In this document: positions 52,053 to 59,559 of the stretch, piece by piece | Numbering within the stretch: the first letter of the stretch is position 1 | Layout: the number at the start of each line of letters is the position of its first letter | From: Selenomonadales bacterium | Lineage (GTDB): Bacteria > Bacillota > Negativicutes > Sporomusales > UBA7701 | Assembly: GCA_029975165.1 (NCBI GenBank) | Contig: JARKPR010000035.1 | Coordinates: 62,001 to 126,000, forward strand | Direction: 5' to 3' | DNA length: 64,000 nt | The notes under the pieces: model-generated | Databases searched by the model: none | Seen by the model: only the letters and a program-made list of their open reading frames with translations | Told to the model about the DNA's origin: nothing | Position numbers and translations under genes: made by a program

Positions 52053-52874
52053 ATGGCCAGACTACGGGTGGGCGCCGTCGCCTGCCCCGCCGGAGTAAAC
52101 GCCGTCGACGGCAACCTTGCCGCCGCCGCCTCCTGGGCTTCCCGGGCGGCCGGGGAAGGTCTCGACCTGCTCCTTTTCCCCGAGCTCAGCCTCACCGGCT
52201 ACCACACCGCCGGCCGCGAGGCCGCGCCGCTTGCCGCCGGCCACGCCGCCTGCCGGCGCATGGGCGAGCTGGCCGCCGAACACCGCCTTGTCCTTGCCGC
52301 CGGCCTCGCCTGGCGCGAAGGAAGCGCCAAATACATCGCCCACGGCCTGTGGCTCCCGGACGGCGGCTTCCATCTATATAAAAAAACCCACCTCGGCCAG
52401 CGCGAGCGCCGCGAATACGCCGCCGGCGACGACCTGCCCGTCTTCGCCCTCCCCCAGGTCACCGCCGGCATCCAGCTCTGCCTTGAGCAGCATTTCCCGG
52501 AAATAGCCCAAACCCTCGCCCTCAAAGGCGCCCAACTCATTCTCAGCCCCCACGCCACCCCGCGCCTCACCGCCGCCGACCGGCGCGAAAGCTGGCACAT
52601 TTCGCTGCGCGCCAGGGCCTACGACAACTGCGTCTACATCCTCGCCGCCAACCAGGTCGGCGACAACGGCCAGGGCACCGTCTACCACGGCGGCGCGCTC
52701 CTCGTCGGCCCCACCGGCGCCGTGCTCGCCGAGGACTTTTCCGGCCGGGAGGCCATGATCGCCGGTGAGATCGACCTCGACCAGGTCGCCGGCGCGCGCA
52801 CCACCCCCCAGGGAATGTGCCGGCGGTTTTACGCCCGCGAACGCCGCCCCGAACTTTACCGCTGGGAAAAATAA
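52053..52874 (+). CDS. Carbon-nitrogen hydrolase (nitrilase superfamily)
   Basis: 273 aa with the Glu-Lys-Cys catalytic triad: Glu in LLLFPELSLTGY, Lys in LYKKTHLGQRER, Cys in GIQLCLEQHFPE (more often C-W/Y-D-x-x-F-P-E; here C-L-E-Q-H-F-P-E, which keeps the catalytic pattern). It hydrolyses an amide or carbamoyl compound; substrate unknown. ATG 52053 is best spaced from GCGAGGAGG; ATG 52047 also possible. It ends just before the selC region and uses the GC-rich codon style of the core genome. Confidence 0.88.
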   Translation: MARLRVGAVACPAGVNAVDGNLAAAASWASRAAGEGLDLLLFPELSLTGYHTAGREAAPLAAGHAACRRMGELAAEHRLVLAAGLAWREGSAKYIAHGLWLPDGGFHLYKKTHLGQRERREYAAGDDLPVFALPQVTAGIQLCLEQHFPEIAQTLALKGAQLILSPHATPRLTAADRRESWHISLRARAYDNCVYILAANQVGDNGQGTVYHGGALLVGPTGAVLAEDFSGREAMIAGEIDLDQVAGARTTPQGMCRRFYARERRPELYRWEK

Positions 52875-52973
52875 CCGCATAGCGGTAATGTCAGAATGGT
52901 GTATAATAAAATGTACGATAAAATACCAGTGAAAATGCCAGAAAAATGTTCGTAAATGCCAGATAATGCCAGT

Positions 52974-53070
52974 GGGGGCGGAGGGGGCCTGGTGGCTCCT
53001 GCGGTCTTCAAAACCGTTTGCGGGGTGCTAACCCATCCCGGGTGGGTTCGATTCCTACACGCCCCCGCCA
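52974..53070 (+). tRNA. selC: tRNA-Sec (anticodon UCA)
   Basis: 97 nt including CCA. Acceptor GGGGGCG (52974-52980) pairs with CGCCCCC (53060-53066), discriminator G, then encoded CCA (53068-53070). The anticodon arm CGGT-CTTCAAA-ACCG places TCA at 53008-53010, which reads UGA. A long variable arm (GCGGGGTGCTAACCCATCC region) and T arm GTGGGTTCGATTCCTAC follow. The length and UCA anticodon identify selenocysteine tRNA, consistent with the Sec codon in grdA. Upstream, TATAAT at 52902-52907 and four near-repeats of ATGCCAG precede the gene. Its 3' side borders a foreign AT-rich segment. Confidence 0.95.
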
Positions 53071-53100
53071 CAGTAAAATCAAGGCTTATGGGGTTTTTAT

Positions 53101-53173
53101 AAATGGAAGTAATAAATGGCCGTTCGGCCAATTATTACTTCCATTTGTGTTTGGTCAATTAATACTTCCATAT
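53101..53173. repeat. Three copies of a 21-bp repeat downstream of selC
   Basis: Copy 1 (inverted) AAATGGAAGTAATAAATGG at 53101-53121; copy 2 GGCCAATTATTACTTCCATT at 53126-53146; copy 3 GGTCAATTAATACTTCCATA at 53153-53173. Copies 1 and 2 face each other across 4 bp with one mismatch. Clusters of 20-22-bp repeats in this arrangement resemble transposase (TnsB) binding sites at the ends of Tn7-like elements. The stretch 53174-53298 holds nothing else recognisable. Confidence 0.55.
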
Positions 53174-53298
53174 AAAGCGATAAAGTCTACTGGCCATTGA
53201 TGGATTGTATAGGATAATATACCAGTAATGAATATGGGGGAGTGAATTTTTATTGGAGGGACAAAATATTCTCAAGAATACAAATATTGAGTAGAAGA

Positions 53299-53982
53299 AT
53301 GAACAATAATAGCTATAGTACACTTTACAAAATTGAGCCTATTGGGTTTGGTACTGCTTATGTTGAATCATTAACAAGCTATATTTATCGGCTTTCACGT
53401 GAACACTGTGTGAGCGCCGGAGACATTTTGTCCGATGTAATTACTCCGGTGACAGGTAAAGCATATTTAACTAATGGGTTTCAAAGATCTTGCGATCCGG
53501 TTTATAAAAATTCTTATAAAATTAACGGAATGGATCAAGAAGCTAGAGATTTTGTAAGTGCTTTACAAGAATTAACTCACGTCAATTCATTAGAATTTTT
53601 GACATTGCTACCTCTCAATTGGCTACCAGCTAAAGGAATGATAAAACCTTTTCAGTCTTGGTGTCCACTGTGCTATGAGGAATGGTCATCCACAAAACAG
53701 CCGTTATATACTCCGTTGATATGGAGTATTATTCCCGTAACATTTTGTAATCGTCATCAAGTTCCCTTAGTGAATAGTTGTCATAAATGCAATAAAAAAA
53801 TCCTCTATCTCTCCCGAAACGGACGAATTGGTTATTGCCCCAATTGCGGCGCATGGTTAGGACAAGAATACAATGATGTTGCGTACAGCGCATTTTTTAC
53901 ATATGATCAATGGGCTTCTGAAAAAGTCGCTCTAATTATTGAGAAGTGCAAGAAAGCTGCCTCAAGAACCGTAAATTTATAG
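53299..53982 (+). CDS. TniQ/TnsD-family target-selection protein, probably truncated
   Basis: 227 aa from ATG 53299 (frame open from 53242). It starts LYKIEPIGFGTAYVESLTSY, the typical TniQ opening, followed by SREHCVSAGDIL and zinc-finger pairs: WCPLCYEEW, FCNRHQVPLVNSCHKCNK and GYCPNCGAWLG. TniQ proteins guide Tn7-like transposases to a chosen site. The reading frame ends soon after the second finger, shorter than most TniQ/TnsD proteins, and its last codons overlap an ATPase fragment, suggesting an internal deletion. It lies right beside selC and reads away from it. AT-rich, unlike the core genome. Confidence 0.8.
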   Translation: MNNNSYSTLYKIEPIGFGTAYVESLTSYIYRLSREHCVSAGDILSDVITPVTGKAYLTNGFQRSCDPVYKNSYKINGMDQEARDFVSALQELTHVNSLEFLTLLPLNWLPAKGMIKPFQSWCPLCYEEWSSTKQPLYTPLIWSIIPVTFCNRHQVPLVNSCHKCNKKILYLSRNGRIGYCPNCGAWLGQEYNDVAYSAFFTYDQWASEKVALIIEKCKKAASRTVNL

Positions 53983-54650
53983 CATTTTGCATTGATGAGG
54001 CGCAACATATTTTTAAAGGAATTCGTCCAGACAAATTTTTGCATCAGTTCGATATTGTGAAAACACTAGTGGAAAAAACTCAAGTCGACCACATATTATT
54101 CGGCGTATATGACTTAATAAATCTGATCCACATTAGTGGACAGATGACCAATAGAACCAAAGTCGTGCACTTTTCAAGATACATGCCTGAGAATATTACA
54201 TACTTTCAGGAGGCGCTATCTGCATTGCGGAATGTACTGCCAATAGAATCCGACATTTTTGAGGATATTTATCTTGAGTATTGTTACAACCAAACGATCG
54301 GGTGTGTAGGAAGTTTAAGTAAGTGGCTTACAACCTCACTAAACACAGCCTTGAGGGCAGGAGATAAACAATTGACTATCCATCACTTAAAGCAGCATGC
54401 TCTATCAAAAAGGGATGTTGCCACATTATTGGCTGAAGCTCAACGAAACGAGAAAAAAGTCGAAGCCTTACTAGAAAAGGCCGATTTTAATGACTTCGAC
54501 AATAATATAAGGCAGGGTGCAATTAGTATAGAGAATTTGAAGAGTGATAATGCGAGAGTGCATAGTAAACATACACCTTTCCAGAGAACCCCTACCCGGG
54601 ATGAAACGGGAGGATACTTTAAACGAAACACAGGGACTGATAAGGAGTAA
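53946..54650 (+). pseudogene. TnsC/TniB-like AAA+ ATPase lacking its N-terminus
   Basis: 234 codons. Near the start stands a Walker B segment, FIAFCIDEAQHIFKGI, followed by DHILFGVYDLINLIHISGQM (sensor 1-like) and the TniB-type lid (VGSLSKWLTTSLNTALRAGD, LTIHHLKQHALSKRDVATLL). The Walker A half that must precede it is absent, and the first codons overlap the tniQ frame, so tniQ and this gene look fused by a deletion. A tail of about 60 polar residues follows. In Tn7-like systems this ATPase links target protein and transposase; this copy cannot bind ATP normally. Confidence 0.72.
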
Positions 54651-54692
54651 GTCTAACACAATAGATAACATTTCGGAGGTGTATAAACTAGT

Positions 54693-55220
54693 ATGGCCAT
54701 TGTAAACGATGTACTCGTTGAAGAATATATCCGCTTATCTGAGAAATTGGAGTTCTACTCGATTAAGAAATCAGATGCCCCCCTCAAAATCATGGTGGAA
54801 ATAAAAAAGGATATAGACTTTATCGAGAAGGCCTTTGCTGCGAACAACATCGATCTAGCTCAAGAAGTTGTTTTAATGCAAATAAATGAGTGTGAGCGAG
54901 ATAGGAGGAGAAAGAAACAAAATTATGAGAGTACCGAATCTCCAGAAAGGAAGAACGAGCCCCAAAAGGGATACCGAGAAGAAATGAAAAAGGCCTCTCA
55001 GGACTTGCGCTTCATGCAAGATTGTAACGATGTCATGAAGCACTTCTCGCAAGCAGACGAAGAGGTATTAGCTAAGCCAGGGACTGACAGGAGGGATTCT
55101 TGTGAAAGTATTTTGGACGAAAGAAAAGATCAACGATTTCCTGAGGGCAAATTATCCCCTAAGCTGACTAGCTCGGCCCAAAAGATGAGTCCGACGGGCA
55201 CCAGGAACAAAATGAAATAG
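54693..55220 (+). CDS. Unknown protein of the Tn7-like remnant, coiled-coil
   Basis: 175 codons, GGAGGTG upstream. The first 70 residues are helical (MAIVNDVLVEEYIRLSEKLE, KDIDFIEKAFAANNIDLAQE), followed by a highly charged, Lys/Glu-rich stretch (ERDRRRKKQNYESTESPERK). No family recognised. The last 25 residues lie in the edge of an IS481 relic, so the natural C-terminus is lost. Same strand and spacing as the tniQ and ATPase genes, hence likely an accessory component of that element. Confidence 0.5.
   Translation: MAIVNDVLVEEYIRLSEKLEFYSIKKSDAPLKIMVEIKKDIDFIEKAFAANNIDLAQEVVLMQINECERDRRRKKQNYESTESPERKNEPQKGYREEMKKASQDLRFMQDCNDVMKHFSQADEEVLAKPGTDRRDSCESILDERKDQRFPEGKLSPKLTSSAQKMSPTGTRNKMK
55102..55167 (+). 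pseudogene. 5' stub of a further gene cut by IS481
   Basis: GTG 55102 sits 7 nt after GGAGGG and opens MKVFWTKEKINDFLRANYPL, then stops where the IS481-derived sequence begins. The good ribosome site and protein-like start suggest a fourth gene of the element, truncated after about 20 codons. Confidence 0.4.
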
Positions 55221-55606
55221 CAACTCATACTAACTAGCGCCAATAGTTTTCTAAGCGGGGTGCCCTCCCCCGCTTTGTTACGGTAGCCCAGATGCGGCCT
55301 TTCGGTGTTGTAGTCGACCAACCAGGTATCCAGGTCTTCCTGCAGAGCCTCGACTGTCTCGTAGAACTTCTCCCGGAATACGATCCGGAAGAATTCATCC
55401 AGCGCCGTCAGGTTGAACCGTTCAACGAAGCCATTGGTTTTGGGATTTCGCACTTTTGTCCGCCGGTGTTCAATGTCGTTAAGCGCCAGGTAAAGCTCGT
55501 AGGGATGAGTTTCCCGCCCGCAGAATTCGCGTCCGTTGTCCGTTAATATGGCGCCTACAGCTAGTTTCTTTTCTTGATAAAACGGCAGTGCTTCGTTACG
55601 TATTGA
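55215..55606 (-). pseudogene. IS481-family transposase fragment
   Basis: Minus-strand frame with the C-terminal part of an integrase core: AILTDNGREFCGRETHPYEL, HRRTKVRNPKTNGFVERFNL, then LVDYNTERPHLGYRNKAGEG. The second Asp and the Glu of the DDE triad (TDNGREF and NGFVERF) are present, the N-terminal HTH and first Asp are not. The flanking 55140-55214 and 55607-55670 look like remaining IS ends. GC-richer than its surroundings. Inactive. Confidence 0.8.
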
Positions 55607-55737
55607 ATATCGGGAGTATCCCACAATCTGTGTAAACGCAAGATTGGCGCAAAACAACAGAAATTTTCAGGGGGCAGATCAGCCGGTATGGTTGGTTTGT
55701 CCTTGCTAGCATTATTGAAAAGGTTTTGGCTGTCAAG

Positions 55738-56163
55738 CTAGTCGAGCCTGTCAGCAAAGAATATTTCCAGTTGGGAATGGATTTGGCTCCAGTCCTGGCG
55801 GCAGCCTGTCCATTTTTTCGTAATATCGAATCATCGCCAGGTACAGCATTTTTAGCAGACTGTCGTCCGTCGGGAAAATCGATTTGGATTTCGTTACCTT
55901 ACGAAGTTGACGGTTAAAACTTTCAATCGCATTGGTGGTATAGATCAAGGTTCTGCCTTCATGCGGGTATTTAAAATAGGTGGATAAATTGGCCCAGTTG
56001 GCCCGCCACGACAAAGCGATCTTCGGGTATCTCTTGCTCCATTTTTCATCGAAGGAATCAAGCTGGTAGGATGCCGTCTGCTCATCTACGGCGGTATATA
56101 CCTTCTTCAGATCGGCCATCAGCTCTTTGATATCCTTGTAGGAGATAAACCTGGGTGAATGAC
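55738..56163 (-). pseudogene. IS256-family transposase fragment with frameshift
   Basis: Minus strand: VRHSPRFISYKDIKELMADL, KVYTAVDEQTASYQLDSFDE, WRANWANLSTYFKYPHEGRT, LIYTTNAIESFNRQLRKVTK are the conserved C-terminal half of IS256/mutator transposases. After LLKMLYLAMI the frame slips at an A run; the other frame continues with KKWTGCRQDWSQIHSQLEIF to a stop at 55738. The N-terminal half, with two of the catalytic acids, is gone. The junction at about 56163 joins it to an unrelated plus-strand coding end. Confidence 0.85.
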
Positions 56164-56290
56164 GCACTGCTGGTGCGACGTGACCACCGGTGAAGTAGTC
56201 TCGATGGTCCGGGAGGCCATCCGCCGCGGTGAGCAGGCCATGGCTGGGGAAGCCAAGGCGAACGGCGCGGTGCATCAGGATGCGGAATAA
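56159..56290 (+). pseudogene. 3' end of a GC-rich gene truncated by IS256 sequence
   Basis: A 43-codon frame ends DVTTGEVVSMVREAIRRGEQ, AMAGEAKANGAVHQDAE and a TAA. Its codon choice is that of the GC-rich core genome and unlike the AT-rich neighbours, so it looks like the surviving tail of a chromosomal gene. The first seven codons are at the IS256 junction. Product not recognised. Confidence 0.4.
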
Positions 56291-56594
56291 AAGGTAATTA
56301 AAGAGTAGTACATAAGTGACCAGTATTCGCAGGAGGTTTTATCAAAAAGGTGACAAAATAGGAACGTCCCTTTCGTTACTCTTTCGTTACCTTTATGGCG
56401 GAGTTAAATTAATTTGCGATTTTTACCGGATTGGAAAACAACACCCGTATATCAACATGTGTACAGGTGTTGTTTTTTTATTCGCCCGAAATGGGCGGTT
56501 ACTATAGGGTGAAAATCCCGAACGGGCCTGGTTAACGCACAGCTTATGAAAAGCAGGGGCTTAGAGCGGCTAGCCATCAGATAAATACAAAAGG
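56291..56594. other. Intergenic region with a terminator and possible group II intron debris
   Basis: AACAACACC (56437-56445) pairs with GGTGTTGTT (56466-56474), followed by TTTTT, an intrinsic terminator on the plus strand. Beyond it, 56490-56580 contains GGGTGAAAATCCCG, AACGGGCC and CTTATGAAAAGCAGGGG, reminiscent of domain I of bacterial group II introns but too short to be sure. No gene seen. Confidence 0.4.
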
Positions 56595-58427
56595 TTACTC
56601 ACTCAGTCGCATATACACCAATGTGCAAAATACGCCGTCCTTGGCGCTGAACCTTGCCGCGCCGCCGTATTTTCGCGCAACGGCAGCGACTGAGGACAGT
56701 CCCAGGCCCTCTCCCTCTTGCTTGGCGGAAAGGAATATGCCGTCTCTCTCCCGCAGCTGCCCGGCAAAGCTATTCTCCACTGTGAGCGTCAAGCGGCCGT
56801 ATTCCAGGCAGCTGTTCAGCCGGATGAAGCGTTCCCCTGCCGTCATGCGCTCACAGGCTTCTACCGCGTTTTCTAACAGATTGCCGACCAAGATGCACAA
56901 ATCGCTTTCCAGCATTTGGTCAAGTTCGCTGGGAATGGTAAAGAAAAGCTCTGTTGTAATACTCGCGGTTTTGGCGGTAGCAGCGTAATGGGTGGCGACT
57001 GTGTTTACCGCATAGTTTTCGCACAGCCGGATGTCTTTGTCTGCAGGTACCTGCCTGATTAGCGAGTCTATATATGCACTCAGCTTTCCCAGATCACCTT
57101 GTTGGCCCAGCCCCCGCAGGACGGCAAGATGATGGCGGATATCATGCCGCTGCGCTTTCACCGCTGCATTGTTTTCCTCCATTTTGCGGTATTGCTGCCT
57201 TTGCTGTGCCAACTGGCGGGTAGTGGCGGCTATCTTGTATTCTAGACGCGTTTTTTCCATAGCCGTGCGCAGCGACTGACGCGCATACAGGCCGCTGATA
57301 ATAGCGAGGGAAATGACAAAGATCCATATACCGAACTGAAAGATAACCGTCAGCAAATTGGTCAGACGCAACCAGTAATTGAGCACCTCCATCACCATAG
57401 CTGCCGCCAGCGGAATTACTGCGGGAGCAAACCACTTTGCCGCCGGATTCTGGCACCGGAAATGGTCCCACACAAGGCTGACGGCGAATGCCACAAACCC
57501 CAGTGGCATAATGACGTGAAACCAGTACAGGCTCCTGATAAAATCCATTTTGCCGATGAACTGCAGTATCAGAGCGACGGCTATGGCGGTATAATGCACC
57601 CACAATATGATCTGGAGCGGCCATCTGCCTTTATGACTTAGAATCACCAGTCCGAAGCGCAGGAGTGGAATGGTAAAGAGAAACAGTCCCATATAGTCCA
57701 TGTTATACAGCAATACAGGGTATGGCAGTAGGAAAGCGCTCAGTTCGCACTCTCCCAGATCCCATACGCCAACCGACAGGGAAAACAGTCCCAGCCACAA
57801 AAGGGACGAGCCGGAGGCATCCTTAAACAGGAACATCAGGGATAACAAGCTAAGGGCCAGTCCAAGGAAAATCAGGATGATAGAAAGCAATAGCGTAAAA
57901 CCGTCAGTGCGGACTTGATCGGCCAAAAGGGCCGCCTCAGTGCCCGCCGCCAGCGCCGGCACCGACAGTGTGCTTCGCTGTGTTGGCGACAAATATTCCG
58001 CCCGCAGGTCAACCGTCCCCGCATAGCCAGCCAGCGGCACAATAGTCAGTATGGCCGGCGGATCATTCATATAGGCTGGATAGCTGCCGGGCTGTCCGGT
58101 TTCCAGTATCAAAGCCCCGTTCACATACAGCCGCAAGGGTGCAAATATCGCCTTAATCAGCAGGCTGTCGCCGTGATTTACTTCCGTTTGCGCCGTCAGG
58201 ACAACCAGGCTGCGGGGCGCGAGGTTGTCAAGCTTGGCAGGCAGGCTGATGGCGGCGGGTTCCTGGCCGTTAATCTGTACTGTCATGCCGGTGACCGGGC
58301 GTGGCTGTTCCTGATAGGCTGAGGCAAGCGGCTTGTACGGCAGGGAAAACCATACCAGCGCAGCCAGCGTCGCCGCCAGCAGGATAACAGAGAGGGCGGC
58401 TATTGTTTTTGACTTTGTTGTGGTCAT
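56595..58427 (-). CDS. Membrane histidine kinase (7-TM, SpoOB/GHKL type)
   Basis: 610 aa. Anchor helix (about 9-29), extracytoplasmic beta-rich domain (about 35-175; QINGQEPAAISLPAKLDNL, APLRLYVNGALILETGQPG) resembling the 7TMR-DISM extracellular type, seven transmembrane helices (about 180-400), a coiled linker, the DHp motif KAQRHDIRHHLAVLRGLGQ with the phospho-His, and a GHKL ATPase with NLLENAVEACER and GEGLGLSSV. It is coupled to a LytTR regulator whose stop overlaps its ATG (ATGA). The AgrC-like kinase half suggests peptide or small-molecule sensing; no agrB/agrD-like gene is visible. Confidence 0.88.
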   Translation of the reverse strand: MTTTKSKTIAALSVILLAATLAALVWFSLPYKPLASAYQEQPRPVTGMTVQINGQEPAAISLPAKLDNLAPRSLVVLTAQTEVNHGDSLLIKAIFAPLRLYVNGALILETGQPGSYPAYMNDPPAILTIVPLAGYAGTVDLRAEYLSPTQRSTLSVPALAAGTEAALLADQVRTDGFTLLLSIILIFLGLALSLLSLMFLFKDASGSSLLWLGLFSLSVGVWDLGECELSAFLLPYPVLLYNMDYMGLFLFTIPLLRFGLVILSHKGRWPLQIILWVHYTAIAVALILQFIGKMDFIRSLYWFHVIMPLGFVAFAVSLVWDHFRCQNPAAKWFAPAVIPLAAAMVMEVLNYWLRLTNLLTVIFQFGIWIFVISLAIISGLYARQSLRTAMEKTRLEYKIAATTRQLAQQRQQYRKMEENNAAVKAQRHDIRHHLAVLRGLGQQGDLGKLSAYIDSLIRQVPADKDIRLCENYAVNTVATHYAATAKTASITTELFFTIPSELDQMLESDLCILVGNLLENAVEACERMTAGERFIRLNSCLEYGRLTLTVENSFAGQLRERDGIFLSAKQEGEGLGLSSVAAVARKYGGAARFSAKDGVFCTLVYMRLSE

Positions 58428-59158
58428 GTTTTGCCGCCTTTTTCCTTTAGCTTGCGCAACAGATAATTCTCGTAGGCTTCAGACGCTTGCTTCATACTCT
58501 GATGACGGATATACACCCTGTCTCCGTTGTGCATAGTGAAGATTTTTTGCTCCCAGTCAAGGCTTTTCACATGCTTTAGATTGACAATATAGCTTTGGTG
58601 GCAGCGCAAAAAGTATTGCGGCAGCAGGGGTTCGATGTGTCTGAATTTTACCGTCTGGCTGGTTCTGAGTGTGCCTGACAGTGTCTTGACGATGGCGGCA
58701 CGATTCTGTTGTTCAAAATACAAGACACTGTCCAACGGAATGTCCCGGTACTCGCCCCCTATGAGCAGCTGGATATAAGCGGCGGTCTTGCGTTTTTCTT
58801 GTGCAATGCTCAGAACGTCAGCTACTTCTTCCGGCATGACCGGCTTTTCGATATATTTCGGCGCGTTCAGCCGGTAGCTTGCCAGCGTATGCTCGGTACT
58901 GGTGGTGGTAAAGACAAGCGTCACCGCCGTATCTGTCTCACGGATTTTGGCGGCGGCATCAATTCCTAGCAGTCCGCTCATATAAATGTCCAGAAAAATC
59001 AAATCATATCGTCCTGTTTGATGTGCCGCCAGCAAAGCTTCACCGGAGGAAAAGGTCTCATATTCGACAGGTATGGTGCTTGCAGTCATGCAGGAAAGCA
59101 GGTGGGACATATCCTGTTCGTTATCTTCGCAAACGGCAACTTTGAGTGGTGTGGGCAA
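58424..59158 (-). CDS. LytTR-family response regulator
   Basis: 244 aa from the TTG at 59158, six bases after GAGGTG; the upstream extension to 59209 lacks a site. Receiver domain (LKVAVCEDNEQDMSHLLSCM; phospho-Asp in YDLIFLDIYMSG), then a LytTR DNA-binding domain (LDSVLYFEQQNRAAIVKTLS, FLRCHQSYIVNLKHVKSLDW). Partner of the kinase encoded directly downstream with a 4-nt overlap. Targets unknown; the TpsB-like gene is transcribed divergently some 400 bp away. Confidence 0.9.
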   Translation of the reverse strand: MPTPLKVAVCEDNEQDMSHLLSCMTASTIPVEYETFSSGEALLAAHQTGRYDLIFLDIYMSGLLGIDAAAKIRETDTAVTLVFTTTSTEHTLASYRLNAPKYIEKPVMPEEVADVLSIAQEKRKTAAYIQLLIGGEYRDIPLDSVLYFEQQNRAAIVKTLSGTLRTSQTVKFRHIEPLLPQYFLRCHQSYIVNLKHVKSLDWEQKIFTMHNGDRVYIRHQSMKQASEAYENYLLRKLKEKGGKT

Positions 59159-59559
59159 AACGGTCACCTCACAGTATAGTATAGCAGAAAACAAATTATA
59201 TTTCGTCAACGTAAAGTATGATAAAAGGCAATTTATTTTTTGGAATCATATATTCGCATCATTGTCAAGTGTGAAACTCACTGGATATCCAAGCGTTTTC
59301 GTCGCTGGACACGCCGATAACTTCTCTGCATAATTTAAAGCAGAGAAGATAGAGAAGATGCTGATACTGTCAAAAGGATGTGATTGCCAACAATCAAGCC
59401 GTGATCGACGAGTTGAACAACGTGACCAAGAAAGGAATAAAGCTAGTTTACGTTATTGGAAAATTATTTACGCATTTGAGAAAAAATAAGCTGGCTGATA
59501 TTTTGTAATAAGTAAAGTTATTACGATCTAGCAGTGATAAAAAAAGGTATGGTAGTACT
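59159..59559. other. Divergent intergenic region with a hairpin
   Basis: AT-rich. CTTCTCTGC (59321-59329) pairs with GCAGAGAAG (59340-59348). A decayed coding fragment at 59386-59463 is listed separately. No LytTR-type direct repeat pair could be assigned with confidence. Confidence 0.4.
59386..59463 (+). pseudogene. Fragment of a second metallophosphoesterase gene
   Basis: The frame reads ANNQAVIDELNNVTKKGI then KLVYVIG, aligning with ARNNQIVIDELNKVMHAGIK and LVYVIG of the intact protein at 61623 (about residues 132-158). Identity at the DNA level is only moderate, so it is the relic of a paralogue, not a recent copy. It runs on as GKLFTHLRKNKLADIL to a stop. Confidence 0.65.

Noticed and set aside
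54693-55220. Interpretation of the coiled-coil gene as TnsA or TnsB
   Set aside because: No catalytic D-D-E or restriction-like motif is present in the sequence.
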